DNA of 64,000 nucleotides. Origin: Pantoea sp. alder81. Lineage in GTDB: Bacteria > Pseudomonadota > Gammaproteobacteria > Enterobacterales > Enterobacteriaceae. This document shows positions 8,823 to 15,985 of this stretch, one piece after another; positions within the stretch are counted from its first letter, which is position 1; the number at the start of each line of letters is the position of its first letter. The DNA lies in contig NZ_JAIUDA010000005.1 of assembly GCF_020179835.1 (NCBI RefSeq), forward strand, positions 310,001 through 374,000, written 5' to 3'. Under the pieces are notes generated by a model. The model worked only from the letters and a program-made list of their open reading frames with translations. It ran no database searches and was not told the DNA's origin. The position numbers and the translations under genes were made by a program.

Positions 8823-8843
8823 CTATGATACTAAGTATCATAG
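8823..8843. promoter_or_regulatory. Palindromic operator of the toxin-antitoxin module
   Basis: CTATGATAC-TAA-GTATCATAG is a perfect 9-bp inverted repeat around a 3-base centre, 54 bases upstream of the toxin start. Position and symmetry fit a dimeric HigA-type repressor site overlapping the module's promoter. Confidence 0.7.
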
Positions 8844-9048
8844 GTTAACTCAATCTCTATCTTATTGGCCCAGACATCAACTTTGAGTGCTCTGAGAAAA
8901 AAGCTTTACATAAGCATATGTAATAAATGAACTAGCACTTTTTGCACAAAACCCATCCTGGTGTTTCGCCATATTCCTGTACAACCTGCTCAACTTTGTA
9001 TAACTTTACTGGGCTTTGTGCTCATTAGTTAACCTGGAGGATGGAACC

Positions 9049-9294
9049 ATGCGTCAGGACAGAAACCCTTCATCAGCGTCGTCTGCAATTACTCGATATT
9101 TCAATGAAGCCTCCCTGCCTTCTCAGCAGGAAACCTTAGGGCTAATCGTCGGCGAAATACTGCGTTCCGGGCGTTCGCTGAGTCGTAAAACGATCTGTAC
9201 TAAACTAATCTGCCGATTAGAACAGGCCAATAGTTCAGAAGAAGAACTGCACTACCAGCAATTAATTGGCCTGATGTTTACCACCGAACGGTAA
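9049..9294 (+). CDS. YmgB/AriR-family connector protein
   Basis: An 81-residue small helical protein of the YmgB/AriR family, whose E. coli members sit downstream of BluR and feed the Rcs phosphorelay to affect biofilm and acid resistance. Visible family features are ITRYFNEASLPSQQETLGLIVGEIL, RKTICTKLICRLE and the C-terminal HYQQLIGLMF. The ATG at 9049 has GGAGG eight bases upstream; the longer in-frame form from 9016 lacks an RBS. It lies 124 bases before a YmgA-like gene, echoing the E. coli ymgA-ariR neighbourhood. No BluF/BluR gene is in the window. Confidence 0.8.
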   Translation: MRQDRNPSSASSAITRYFNEASLPSQQETLGLIVGEILRSGRSLSRKTICTKLICRLEQANSSEEELHYQQLIGLMFTTER

Positions 9295-9326
9295 TCCTGA
9301 GAACTTGCGCACTGACCTGGCATCGG

Positions 9327-9379
9327 ACAAAGTGGCTTCCGCCTCATAGTTGTTCCACGTTAGACTGAATCCACTTTGT
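9327..9379 (+). promoter_or_regulatory. Long hairpin between the ymgB- and ymgA-like genes
   Basis: ACAAAGTGG (9327-9335) is perfectly complementary to CCACTTTGT (9371-9379) across a 35-base loop. A second pair, GTTACC (9378-9383) with GGTAAC (9401-9406), follows and overlaps the first by two bases. If both genes are on one transcript the two stems would compete just before the ymgA-like start, so they may modulate expression of the second gene. Confidence 0.35.
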
Positions 9380-9418
9380 TACCTGTCGCAGGTTTGTTGC
9401 GGTAACCAGAGAACGTGT

Positions 9419-9709
9419 ATGAACAGAAGTGAAGAAGAAAGATTGGCGGACATTGTCATGGGCGATGCCGTGTTACAACTTTTGCAAAATAAGGGGCCTG
9501 TTTCCAATAGCTCCTTGCTCGATAAGTTACGACTTATGGCATCGATAGAACCTGATGCTAGCCGCCAAAAAGCATTAAGACGCGCCATGGCAGAAGTAAT
9601 GAACAACATGCAATCTTCCCGTCAGGAAAGCGTAGCGCTCAAAGACACCAATAACGTCACGCACATTTTTCGTCATCGTGACAATACGGGCAAAGACACA
9701 CAGCATTAA
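9419..9709 (+). CDS. YmgA-like connector protein
   Basis: A 96-residue protein resembling E. coli YmgA: an ERLADIVMGDAVLQLLQNK opening (compare YmgA's ER...GQAVLQIL), then a central LLDKLRLMASIEPDASRQKALRRAMAEV helical pair and a basic tail. It is probably a small cytoplasmic connector that helps signal through the Rcs system; this is by family resemblance only. The ATG at 9419 has no strong Shine-Dalgarno, only a purine-rich ACCAGAGAACG upstream, so translation may depend on the preceding hairpins or on coupling. A good terminator follows. Confidence 0.65.
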   Translation: MNRSEEERLADIVMGDAVLQLLQNKGPVSNSSLLDKLRLMASIEPDASRQKALRRAMAEVMNNMQSSRQESVALKDTNNVTHIFRHRDNTGKDTQH

Positions 9710-9755
9710 AACCGGCTACATCTGCCGCATTTCACTTGTTAAACGTACTTCATTG

Positions 9756-9791
9756 ATGGCTGCGATGATAATGAATCGCAGCCATTTTTTT
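9756..9791 (+). terminator. Intrinsic terminator after the ymgA-like gene
   Basis: ATGGCTGCGAT (9756-9766) pairs perfectly with ATCGCAGCCAT (9775-9785) around an 8-base loop and runs into seven T residues. In the rest of the 9710-10084 gap I see a 9-bp inverted repeat (TGTAAAACG 9815-9823 with CGTTTTACA 9836-9844), a CCCCGTC/GACGGGG hairpin at 10024-10045 just before the hydrolase RBS, and no convincing gene. Confidence 0.85.
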
Positions 9792-10084
9792 GCTGCAAAA
9801 TGTACTCTTGAGATTGTAAAACGCGATGCTGTAGCCGTTTTACATCCGAAAGATAAATAAGCAAGGATTCTGTGTGATGTTGTGATAACGTCAGTCTTCT
9901 TACTTATTCTGTCGCGAACCTATTATGCCCCGGATTATTACGTTGACTACAGGCACAACCATCACCGCATCCGGCGGCGGCTTGGGTACATCTGTAGCGA
10001 AAACGTAAGCGTACAGAATCCTCGCCCCGTCAACCAATGGACGGGGATAGTCTCCGTTCATCACTCAGTGAAAGGAGACACAGC

Positions 10085-10621
10085 ATGCCAACCCCAGGTA
10101 AAAAAGCATTATTGATTGTCGATATGCAGCACGGTCTGTTTTATGCGCCCCAACAACCGTTTGGCGCTGAGAAACTGCTCGCCAATATCAATATCTTGAT
10201 TAGCCGAGCGCGCGACAAGAATGCCCCCATTTTCGCCGCACGTCATACCGGGCCAGAGGGTTCACCACTTGCTGAGAGCAGTCCACTCACACAGCTTATT
10301 CCACAGCTGGCGATAGATGCCGAGTCGGATGATGTGTTTGTGAAGCGCTACCCTAACTGCCTTCGAGACACTACGCTGCTGGCATCGCTACAACAGGCCG
10401 GTATTGAAGAACTGGTGATTTGTGGCATGAAAACAGAATATTGCGTGGATACCACCTGTCGCGCGGCAGCGGATTTAGGCTTTCAGGTCACGTTAATAAG
10501 CGATGCACACAGCACGACAGATAATGGGCTGATTAGCGCTTCCCAGATCATTGCGCATCACAACCAAACGTTATCAGGCCCGTTTGTTCAACTGGCGACG
10601 ACGGCTGACGCTGAGTTTTGA
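10085..10621 (+). CDS. Isochorismatase-family cysteine hydrolase
   Basis: A 178-residue protein. The family triad is visible: Asp in LLIVDMQHG (residue 13 region), Lys in DVFVKRYPN, and Cys in KTEYCVDTTCRAA, which acts as nucleophile. Relatives hydrolyse isochorismate, nicotinamide, N-carbamoyl compounds or short amides, and the short length (no aryl-carrier domain) argues against a siderophore role. The RBS AGGAG lies upstream of ATG 10085. It stands alone between a hairpin-rich gap and the metal efflux locus. Substrate unknown. Confidence 0.88.
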   Translation: MPTPGKKALLIVDMQHGLFYAPQQPFGAEKLLANINILISRARDKNAPIFAARHTGPEGSPLAESSPLTQLIPQLAIDAESDDVFVKRYPNCLRDTTLLASLQQAGIEELVICGMKTEYCVDTTCRAAADLGFQVTLISDAHSTTDNGLISASQIIAHHNQTLSGPFVQLATTADAEF

Positions 10622-10823
10622 ATACCGGGCGCGGTGAGTAACGCGCCCTATACGCAATAACGTGCGTCCGCAGAGAAAAAGCGGGCGCAGTATGAGGAGA
10701 ACCGCCCTACTAACGCCTTGAAATTGTGCAAGCATGCCATCCTCGTCATGATCGCGACCCTGAGCATCGCTGGCTCAGTGAAAGCATCAAAGCGCATTTT
10801 CGCCTGCGGGATGAAGTTTGAAG

Positions 10824-11174
10824 CTACATCAGTTCGATGCCAAATCGCTTCAGCAGCGTTGCCCAAAGAAAAAACAGCAATATGGTTAATACACAACTCG
10901 CCACCAACGTGGGCCAAAATCCCCAGCGCTGATACAGAAATGGGAAAGCGACAAACATCGGCAAGGTTGGCACCACGTACCAAAAAGTATACCAGGCGTG
11001 GCTGGCGATCTTTGCCTGACTTTGGCCTTCCAGTTTCATCCAGATCAGTACCAACACGGTGACAAGAGGCAGCGCCGCTATCAATCCTCCCATGCAATCG
11101 CTGCGTTTCGCCATTTCTGAGATCATCACCACCATGCCCGCCGTGATGGCATATTTCACGATTAACCACAGCAT
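10824..11174 (-). CDS. DUF3147 family membrane protein
   Basis: A 116-residue integral membrane protein with four hydrophobic helices (about 4-20, 30-47, 64-84, 88-108) and the family features SEMAKRSDCMGGLIAALPLVTVL and WYVVPTLPMFVAFP. No function is known for DUF3147. It starts nine bases after the rcnR stop codon, with its own RBS (AGGAG), so it belongs to the rcnR transcript and may share control by nickel or cobalt; that is inference from position. Confidence 0.85.
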   Translation of the reverse strand: MLWLIVKYAITAGMVVMISEMAKRSDCMGGLIAALPLVTVLVLIWMKLEGQSQAKIASHAWYTFWYVVPTLPMFVAFPFLYQRWGFWPTLVASCVLTILLFFLWATLLKRFGIELM

Positions 11175-11183
11175 GGTGCGCTC

Positions 11184-11459
11184 CTACTTCAAATACGAAC
11201 GGATGACGCTAACGATCTCTTCCAAATCCTGGCTACGTTCTGCTTCGGTAGCAGCGTCATTCATCAGGTGCTCTTTGATATGTCCTTCCAGCAATTCAGC
11301 CATCAGGCCGTTCACTGCGCCGCGTACCGCCGCCACTTGCTGTAGCACCTTGAAGCACTCTTCGCCTGATTCCAGGGCTTTCTCTAATGAAGCGGCCTGT
11401 CCTTTTATGCGCCTGACGCGCGTAAGCAGACTCTTCTGATGCTTGAGTGTATGGCCCAT
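11184..11459 (-). CDS. rcnR: RcnR nickel/cobalt-responsive repressor
   Basis: A 91-residue CsoR/RcnR-family repressor. The residues that ligate Ni(II)/Co(II) in E. coli RcnR are all present at the same positions: His3 (MGH), Cys35 (EEC), His60 and His64 (EGHIKEH). FrmR, the formaldehyde sensor of the same family, has Glu at 64, so this is RcnR rather than FrmR. Divergent rcnA and a G-tract operator between them support the assignment. Metal binding relieves repression of efflux. Confidence 0.93.
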   Translation of the reverse strand: MGHTLKHQKSLLTRVRRIKGQAASLEKALESGEECFKVLQQVAAVRGAVNGLMAELLEGHIKEHLMNDAATEAERSQDLEEIVSVIRSYLK

Positions 11460-11485
11460 TCTCGGCTCCTGTTGATCTTAATGTA

Positions 11486-11500
11486 TACTGGGGTATAGTA
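11486..11500. promoter_or_regulatory. RcnR operator
   Basis: TACTGGGGTATAGTA lies between rcnR and rcnA. E. coli RcnR binds a TACT-G-tract-AGTA element; here the G-tract is four bases long, with TACT and AGTA flanks intact. It is placed to repress both divergent promoters. Confidence 0.75.
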
Positions 11501-11574
11501 TATTTTCTTTGAATTTTTAGATTTTACGGCACTGCAATGCCGCTTTCAACTTATCACGACACGGGATGCCTTCC

Positions 11575-12567
11575 ATGAATGATTTCGCTGCCCTGCTGAG
11601 CCAGGGCACGTCTAACGCGTTGCTGTTTATCCCCAGCGCCATCCTGCTTGGCGCTTTGCATGGCCTGGAGCCGGGTCACTCTAAGACCATGATGGCGGCA
11701 TTTATCGTCGCCATTCGAGGCAGTGTTCGCCAGGCGGTGATGCTGGGTCTGGCGGCGACCTTATCCCACACAGCCGTCGTATGGCTGATTGCGATGGGTG
11801 GGATGTACATCAGTCGGCAGTTTACAGCTGAAGCTGCCGAGCCCTGGCTGCAGCTGGTTTCTGGCTTCATTATCATTGCAACAGCCGCCTGGATGTTCTG
11901 GCGTACCTGGTCTGAGGCGCAAGCGTGGCACCAGCACCACGATCACCAGCACGGATCTCAGCATCATCATGAGCACGGGCATCATGAACATCACCATGAA
12001 CACAGCCATCACCATGAGCAAGGGCATCATGAGCATGAACATCACTATGAGCAAGAACATCACCATGAACAAAACCATTATCATGAGCACGGGCGTCATG
12101 AGCATGAACATCACCATGTACACAGCCATCATCATGAGCATGAGCATCATCCCGAATTAGCCGGGTTTGCTGAAGGTTCTCAAGAATACCAGGATGCACA
12201 CGAGCGCGCGCACGCAGAGGATATCCGCCGACGCTTTGACGGCCGTGAAGTCAGCAACCTGCAGATTCTTCTCTTCGGCCTGACAGGAGGGCTGATACCC
12301 TGCCCCGCAGCGATCACGGTTCTCCTTCTTTGCCTGCAGGTGAAACAGTTCAGCCTGGGTGCGGTACTGGTGGTGTGTTTCAGCATCGGCCTGGCGCTTA
12401 CGCTGGTTACCGTCGGCGTTGGCGCTGCACTAAGCGTTCGCCATGTCACCCGACGCTGGAAAGGTTTCGCCGATATCGCGCGCCGTGCTCCTTACTTTTC
12501 CAGTGCTCTCATTGCCATCGTGGGTGTCTATATGATGTTCCACGGCTATAGCGGCCTTTCCCAGTAA
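11575..12567 (+). CDS. rcnA: RcnA nickel/cobalt efflux protein with expanded His-rich loop
   Basis: A 330-residue inner-membrane efflux protein. N-terminal FIPSAILLGALHGLEPGHSKTMMAAF (the NiCoT-like HxxxPGH motif) and GLTGGLIPCPAAITVLLL in the second half match RcnA. The cytoplasmic loop at residues 119-192 has 41 histidines in 74 residues, interleaved with Glu and Asp, longer than I recall for E. coli RcnA. At DNA level the loop is built from imperfect tandem units: CATGAGCACGGGC recurs at 11968 and 12082. I start at ATG 11575 to match the E. coli N-terminus; ATG 11566 is an alternative. Followed after 12 bases by a DUF1289 gene. Confidence 0.92.
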   Translation: MNDFAALLSQGTSNALLFIPSAILLGALHGLEPGHSKTMMAAFIVAIRGSVRQAVMLGLAATLSHTAVVWLIAMGGMYISRQFTAEAAEPWLQLVSGFIIIATAAWMFWRTWSEAQAWHQHHDHQHGSQHHHEHGHHEHHHEHSHHHEQGHHEHEHHYEQEHHHEQNHYHEHGRHEHEHHHVHSHHHEHEHHPELAGFAEGSQEYQDAHERAHAEDIRRRFDGREVSNLQILLFGLTGGLIPCPAAITVLLLCLQVKQFSLGAVLVVCFSIGLALTLVTVGVGAALSVRHVTRRWKGFADIARRAPYFSSALIAIVGVYMMFHGYSGLSQ

Positions 12568-12579
12568 GGAATATTTTCT

Positions 12580-12756
12580 ATGTCAGTGAAATCGCCTTGT
12601 ATCGATGTATGTATTTTTGAAGGGAAAAACGGCTGGTGTCGTGCCTGTGGACGCACACGTAACGAGGCGCAGGAGTGGCGTAAAATGTCACCTTATCACC
12701 GCAAGGCGATTGAGCGTGCATTGAAAGATCGCGTTGCGACGTTACAAATAAAATAG
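12580..12756 (+). CDS. DUF1289 small cysteine-rich protein
   Basis: A 58-residue protein, shorter than most gene finders' cut-offs. It has the DUF1289 pattern of four cysteines, SPCIDVCIF then GWCRACGRTRNE, followed by EWRKMSPYHRKAIERAL. The cysteines could bind zinc or an Fe-S cluster; the family has no proven function. The RBS AAGGA precedes ATG 12580 by 10 bases. It lies 12 bases after rcnA, so it is probably on the same nickel/cobalt-induced transcript. Its stop codon abuts the convergent LysR gene directly. Confidence 0.85.
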   Translation: MSVKSPCIDVCIFEGKNGWCRACGRTRNEAQEWRKMSPYHRKAIERALKDRVATLQIK

Positions 12757-13629
12757 TCAGGCGTGTCGTTCAATCATGCGCACCAGCTTATTCACTGCCG
12801 GTGTGCGTTCACGTTTACGATATAAGAACCAGATTGATGAAGGAATAACGGCACCGGGTATTTCGCGATAAGTGATACCCGGCAATTTTAGTTGAGTCAC
12901 CAGGATCGCCGGTATAACCGCAACACCATTACCTAATGCAACATTCGCCAGCACTTCATTCAAACTGCCCGCCGACCAACTGCGGTTCAGTATAAAACCA
13001 CCGCGCTGGGCAAAGGTCACGGTGCCAGAAGCCTGTTCGGGCAAAATAAAAGTCTCTCCTTTAAGTTGCGCGGGTTCGATGGGTTGGTCTTGCGCAACCA
13101 GCGGGTGATTATCTGGCAACGCCAACGCGAAATGATCCTGTTCGACTTCTATATATCCAACATCGGCAGGCAACGGCACAGGACCGCGCACGAAGGCAAC
13201 ATCGATGGTGCGTTCACTGACCTGAGTGGCCAGGGTATCCATCACTGATTCACGTGCATTGATTGAAATATCCGGCGCGCTGGCGCTAAAGCGCGTTAAT
13301 AATCGCGTTAAAATGCCCGACAACAGCGCTGATGCAACATAGCCCACGCGGATATAGCCGCGTTCACCGCGCGCGGCACTACGCACGCGGGCTTTAGCCT
13401 GTTCCGCATGTTGTAAAGTTTCGCGTGCTTCCTGCTGGAAAATTTCTCCAATCTGAGTCAGTTCTACCTTGCGTTGAGTTCGGTAAAATAACGGCGCCCC
13501 TAATTCTTCCTCTAATTGATTAATCTGCACTGATAGCGTCGGTGTAGAAATATTCAGATTCTCTGCCGCTACGCCATAATGCAACGTTTTTGCCAGTTCC
13601 AGAAAATAACGCAGGTGCCGCAATTCCAC
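12757..13629 (-). CDS. LysR-family transcriptional regulator
   Basis: A 290-residue LysR protein: helix-turn-helix in residues 1-60 (MELRHLRYFLELAKTLHYG, TPTLSVQINQLEEELG) and an effector domain from about 90, close to the BenM/CatR-like group that starts MELRHLRYF. It is divergent from a DHA2 exporter gene with a T-N11-A palindrome between them, so it probably activates that exporter when a small aromatic or toxic ligand is present. Effector unknown. Confidence 0.9.
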   Translation of the reverse strand: MELRHLRYFLELAKTLHYGVAAENLNISTPTLSVQINQLEEELGAPLFYRTQRKVELTQIGEIFQQEARETLQHAEQAKARVRSAARGERGYIRVGYVASALLSGILTRLLTRFSASAPDISINARESVMDTLATQVSERTIDVAFVRGPVPLPADVGYIEVEQDHFALALPDNHPLVAQDQPIEPAQLKGETFILPEQASGTVTFAQRGGFILNRSWSAGSLNEVLANVALGNGVAVIPAILVTQLKLPGITYREIPGAVIPSSIWFLYRKRERTPAVNKLVRMIERHA

Positions 13630-13704
13630 GCTTCATCTCCTTTTTACTTTGCCAAATGAACATACCGATCATTACCTGAAGCGGAAACTTCAGCAATAAA
13701 AATG

Positions 13705-13725
13705 TTGTTAGTTTTTACCTAACAA
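13705..13725. promoter_or_regulatory. LysR-type operator (T-N11-A box)
   Basis: TTGTTAG and CTAACAA form perfect 7-bp arms around a 7-base spacer, giving the TTAG-N7-CTAA form of the LysR T-N11-A motif. It sits 76 bases before the LysR start and 83 bases before the divergent MFS start. Confidence 0.6.
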
Positions 13726-13807
13726 TAACTTTAATACCATTTATTGATTGGTCACCGTGATGGATTCAAGCTGATGTGCAATAACTACCTTGTTCGCCGG
13801 AGAAGAG

Positions 13808-15349
13808 ATGTCCACTGCCACACTTGCACTCGATCATCGCCATCTAAATCGTGTTTTACTCGTCGCTTCAATTGGGTGCGCATTAACGGTGATCGACACC
13901 AATATCGTCGGTGTGATGTTGCCCACCATCGCCAAAGGTTTACACGCTTCTTTCGCCGACATGGAATGGGTCATCGGTGCTTACGTGCTGAGCTTTTCTT
14001 CCCTCCTTTTGCCCGCAGGATCGTTGGCAGATAAATTTGGCCGCCGCCGTATATTTCTCGGTGGCATTCTGCTTTTCGCGCTGGCCTCACTCGCTTGTGG
14101 TATGGCAACCAGTGTTTTGACGCTCAATATAGCCCGAGCAGCTCAAGGGATTGGCTCTGCATTTCTGCTGGCGCCGGCGCTGGCACTCATTGCGCACAGC
14201 TTTCGTGATAGCCATGCTCGTAACCGTGCCTGGGCGATTTGGGGCGGTGTGATGGGATTAACCATGGTGCTGGCACCGTTGGCCGGGGGCGTGATAAGCA
14301 CCTTGCTGGGCTGGCGCTGGACATTTTTCGTTAATATCCCCATTTGTGCCCTGCTGATGCTAGCCGTCACGCGCCACATTGATGAATCCAGGCATGAAAA
14401 CGCGGGAACACTCGATCTACCTGGCATCGGGCTGTTTATCGCTGGCATGTTCTGTCTAACCTGGGCGTTGATACTGGCACCGCAACACGGCTGGTTGAGC
14501 CGCGAAGTGGTAGGCAGATTGTGTCTTGGCGCACTGTGGTTTGCGCTGTTTATTCGCGTCGAACGTGGCAAAAGCAGTCCGATGCTGAACCTGCAACTTT
14601 TTCGTTCGTTACCCTTTAATGGCGCGGTATTGGCGATGTTTGCCTACGCTGCCACGGCGCAGGTCATGACCTCTTTGTTGCCCCTGTTATTACAGAACAT
14701 AGAAGGAATGACACCGTTAATGGCGGGAGCAGGCATGCTACCTTTCGCTTTGGCGATGCTGCTGTTTCCCGTTGTCGCGCGCTGGCTCGGCAAACGCCTG
14801 CATGCCGCCACCTTGCTGGCTCTCGGTTTGGTTACCGTCTCCTTTGGCAACCTGGTAATCGCTACCGCTGTGTCTCATCACCACCTTCTACTGAGCCTGG
14901 CGGGTATGGCAATACTCGGCAGCGGCGGCGGGCTGCTCAATGGTGAAACCCAAAAAGCAATCATGGCAACAGTGCCTCCGCAACAAGCGGGAATGGCATC
15001 CGGCATCAGCACCACAGCCCGTTTTTCCGGCATTTTGTTAGGATTCGCCACCCTCGGCGCGATTCTGGCGGCCAGCACTCAGTGGCATTTGCAATCCGCG
15101 ATGCAACAGGCGCACCTGGCTCTGAAGCCCGGGTTTAGCGCGCAGGTTATCGCCGGTGACTTCAGCCATGCGCTGGCGATGTATGACGCCATTCATCAGG
15201 TCTCGCTGGGGCAACTCGTCATAAACAGCTACGCCGATGGGTTTGCCAGCATGTTGCTGTGTGCCGCCGCATTTGCCCTGTTTTCCGCCATCGTCGTGCT
15301 CTGTTCGGCGCTTAATACGCGTCAGCAAGCGACTCAATCCCAACGCTAA
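13808..15349 (+). CDS. DHA2-type MFS drug exporter (SmvA/QacA-like)
   Basis: A 513-residue protein with about fourteen transmembrane helices. Motif D1 is seen as LTVIDTNIVGVMLPTIA in helix 1, motif A as GSLADKFGRRRIFLGG between helices 2 and 3, and motif C as WGGVMGLTMVLAPLAGGVI in helix 5. These define the DHA2 proton-driven exporters such as SmvA and QacA, which pump cationic dyes and disinfectants. ATG 13808 has GGAGAAGAG directly upstream. It is controlled in all likelihood by the divergent LysR gene; substrate not predictable. Confidence 0.9.
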   Translation: MSTATLALDHRHLNRVLLVASIGCALTVIDTNIVGVMLPTIAKGLHASFADMEWVIGAYVLSFSSLLLPAGSLADKFGRRRIFLGGILLFALASLACGMATSVLTLNIARAAQGIGSAFLLAPALALIAHSFRDSHARNRAWAIWGGVMGLTMVLAPLAGGVISTLLGWRWTFFVNIPICALLMLAVTRHIDESRHENAGTLDLPGIGLFIAGMFCLTWALILAPQHGWLSREVVGRLCLGALWFALFIRVERGKSSPMLNLQLFRSLPFNGAVLAMFAYAATAQVMTSLLPLLLQNIEGMTPLMAGAGMLPFALAMLLFPVVARWLGKRLHAATLLALGLVTVSFGNLVIATAVSHHHLLLSLAGMAILGSGGGLLNGETQKAIMATVPPQQAGMASGISTTARFSGILLGFATLGAILAASTQWHLQSAMQQAHLALKPGFSAQVIAGDFSHALAMYDAIHQVSLGQLVINSYADGFASMLLCAAAFALFSAIVVLCSALNTRQQATQSQR

Positions 15350-15407
15350 TTTTTTACGCGTGGGATCGACTGTCTCACGCATCACCCATCCTTGTTGAGG
15401 AGCATTA

Positions 15408-15950
15408 ATGAAGAAGTTAATCACCGTACTCTGCTTAAGCAGTCTGCCGCTGTTAGCCCATGCGGCGGAGTTCTCGCTGAAATCGATAGACTTTGCCGAT
15501 AACGGCGTGATGAAGAAAGCATTGGGTGGCAACGATAAGCACAACCTGTCTTGTAGCGGCGAAAACATCTCGCCCGCTCTCAACTGGTCCAATCCGCCCG
15601 CAGGCACTCAAAGTTATGTCCTACTGCTGACCGATCCGGCTGGCGCTAAGGGTTTGGGAGTGACACATATGCTGGCATACAACATTGATGCTACACGCAA
15701 AGCATTCCAACAGGGTGAATTAAGTAAGGGAGGAGATTTCAGCTATGGCACCAACACACCTGGCACCCAAAGCTATTATGGCCCTTGCCCACCCGCTGGC
15801 GCGGGCTATCACCACTATAACTTTGTGATGGTGGCAACCAATCTTGCAAAAGGCAGCTTACCTGCGGGATTGAGCCACACTGAGTTAGTCGAAAAATTAA
15901 AAGGCCACGCGCTGGGCTCAGCCAGTTTGGTTGGACGCTTAAGCAATTGA
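15408..15950 (+). CDS. Periplasmic PEBP/YbhB-like protein
   Basis: A 180-residue exported member of the phosphatidylethanolamine-binding / Raf-kinase-inhibitor-like family. Signal peptide residues 1-19 (KKLITVLCLSSLPLLAHA). Family motifs: CSGENISPALNWSNPPAGTQSYVLLLTDPA and YYGPCPPAGAGYHHYNF (ligand pocket). The paired cysteines (about 48 and 127) suggest a disulphide. Bacterial members have no agreed function. RBS GAGGAG upstream. It is 58 bases after the MFS gene, possibly read through from it. Confidence 0.88.
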   Translation: MKKLITVLCLSSLPLLAHAAEFSLKSIDFADNGVMKKALGGNDKHNLSCSGENISPALNWSNPPAGTQSYVLLLTDPAGAKGLGVTHMLAYNIDATRKAFQQGELSKGGDFSYGTNTPGTQSYYGPCPPAGAGYHHYNFVMVATNLAKGSLPAGLSHTELVEKLKGHALGSASLVGRLSN

Positions 15951-15985
15951 TTGAAGCGGGTCGCCGTCCTGGCGACCCCGCTGAG

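Noticed and set aside
9678..9860. Sixty-residue plus-strand frame after the ymgA-like gene
   Set aside because: It crosses the strong terminator at 9756-9791, has no Shine-Dalgarno and its sequence is not protein-like.
10648..11169. A 173-residue minus-strand frame overlapping the DUF3147 gene
   Set aside because: It lies out of frame over DUF3147, which is recognisable and has a good RBS; the sequence of this frame is low in hydrophobic pattern and has no family.
11761..12199. Met- or His/Asp-rich frames antisense to the rcnA loop
   Set aside because: They are mirror frames of the His-coding repeats and arise from codon bias of CAT/CAC/GAG; no RBS.
15038..15607. A 189-residue minus-strand frame spanning the DHA2 exporter end and the PEBP gene start
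   Set aside because: It overlaps two real genes on the other strand, including the PEBP signal peptide.
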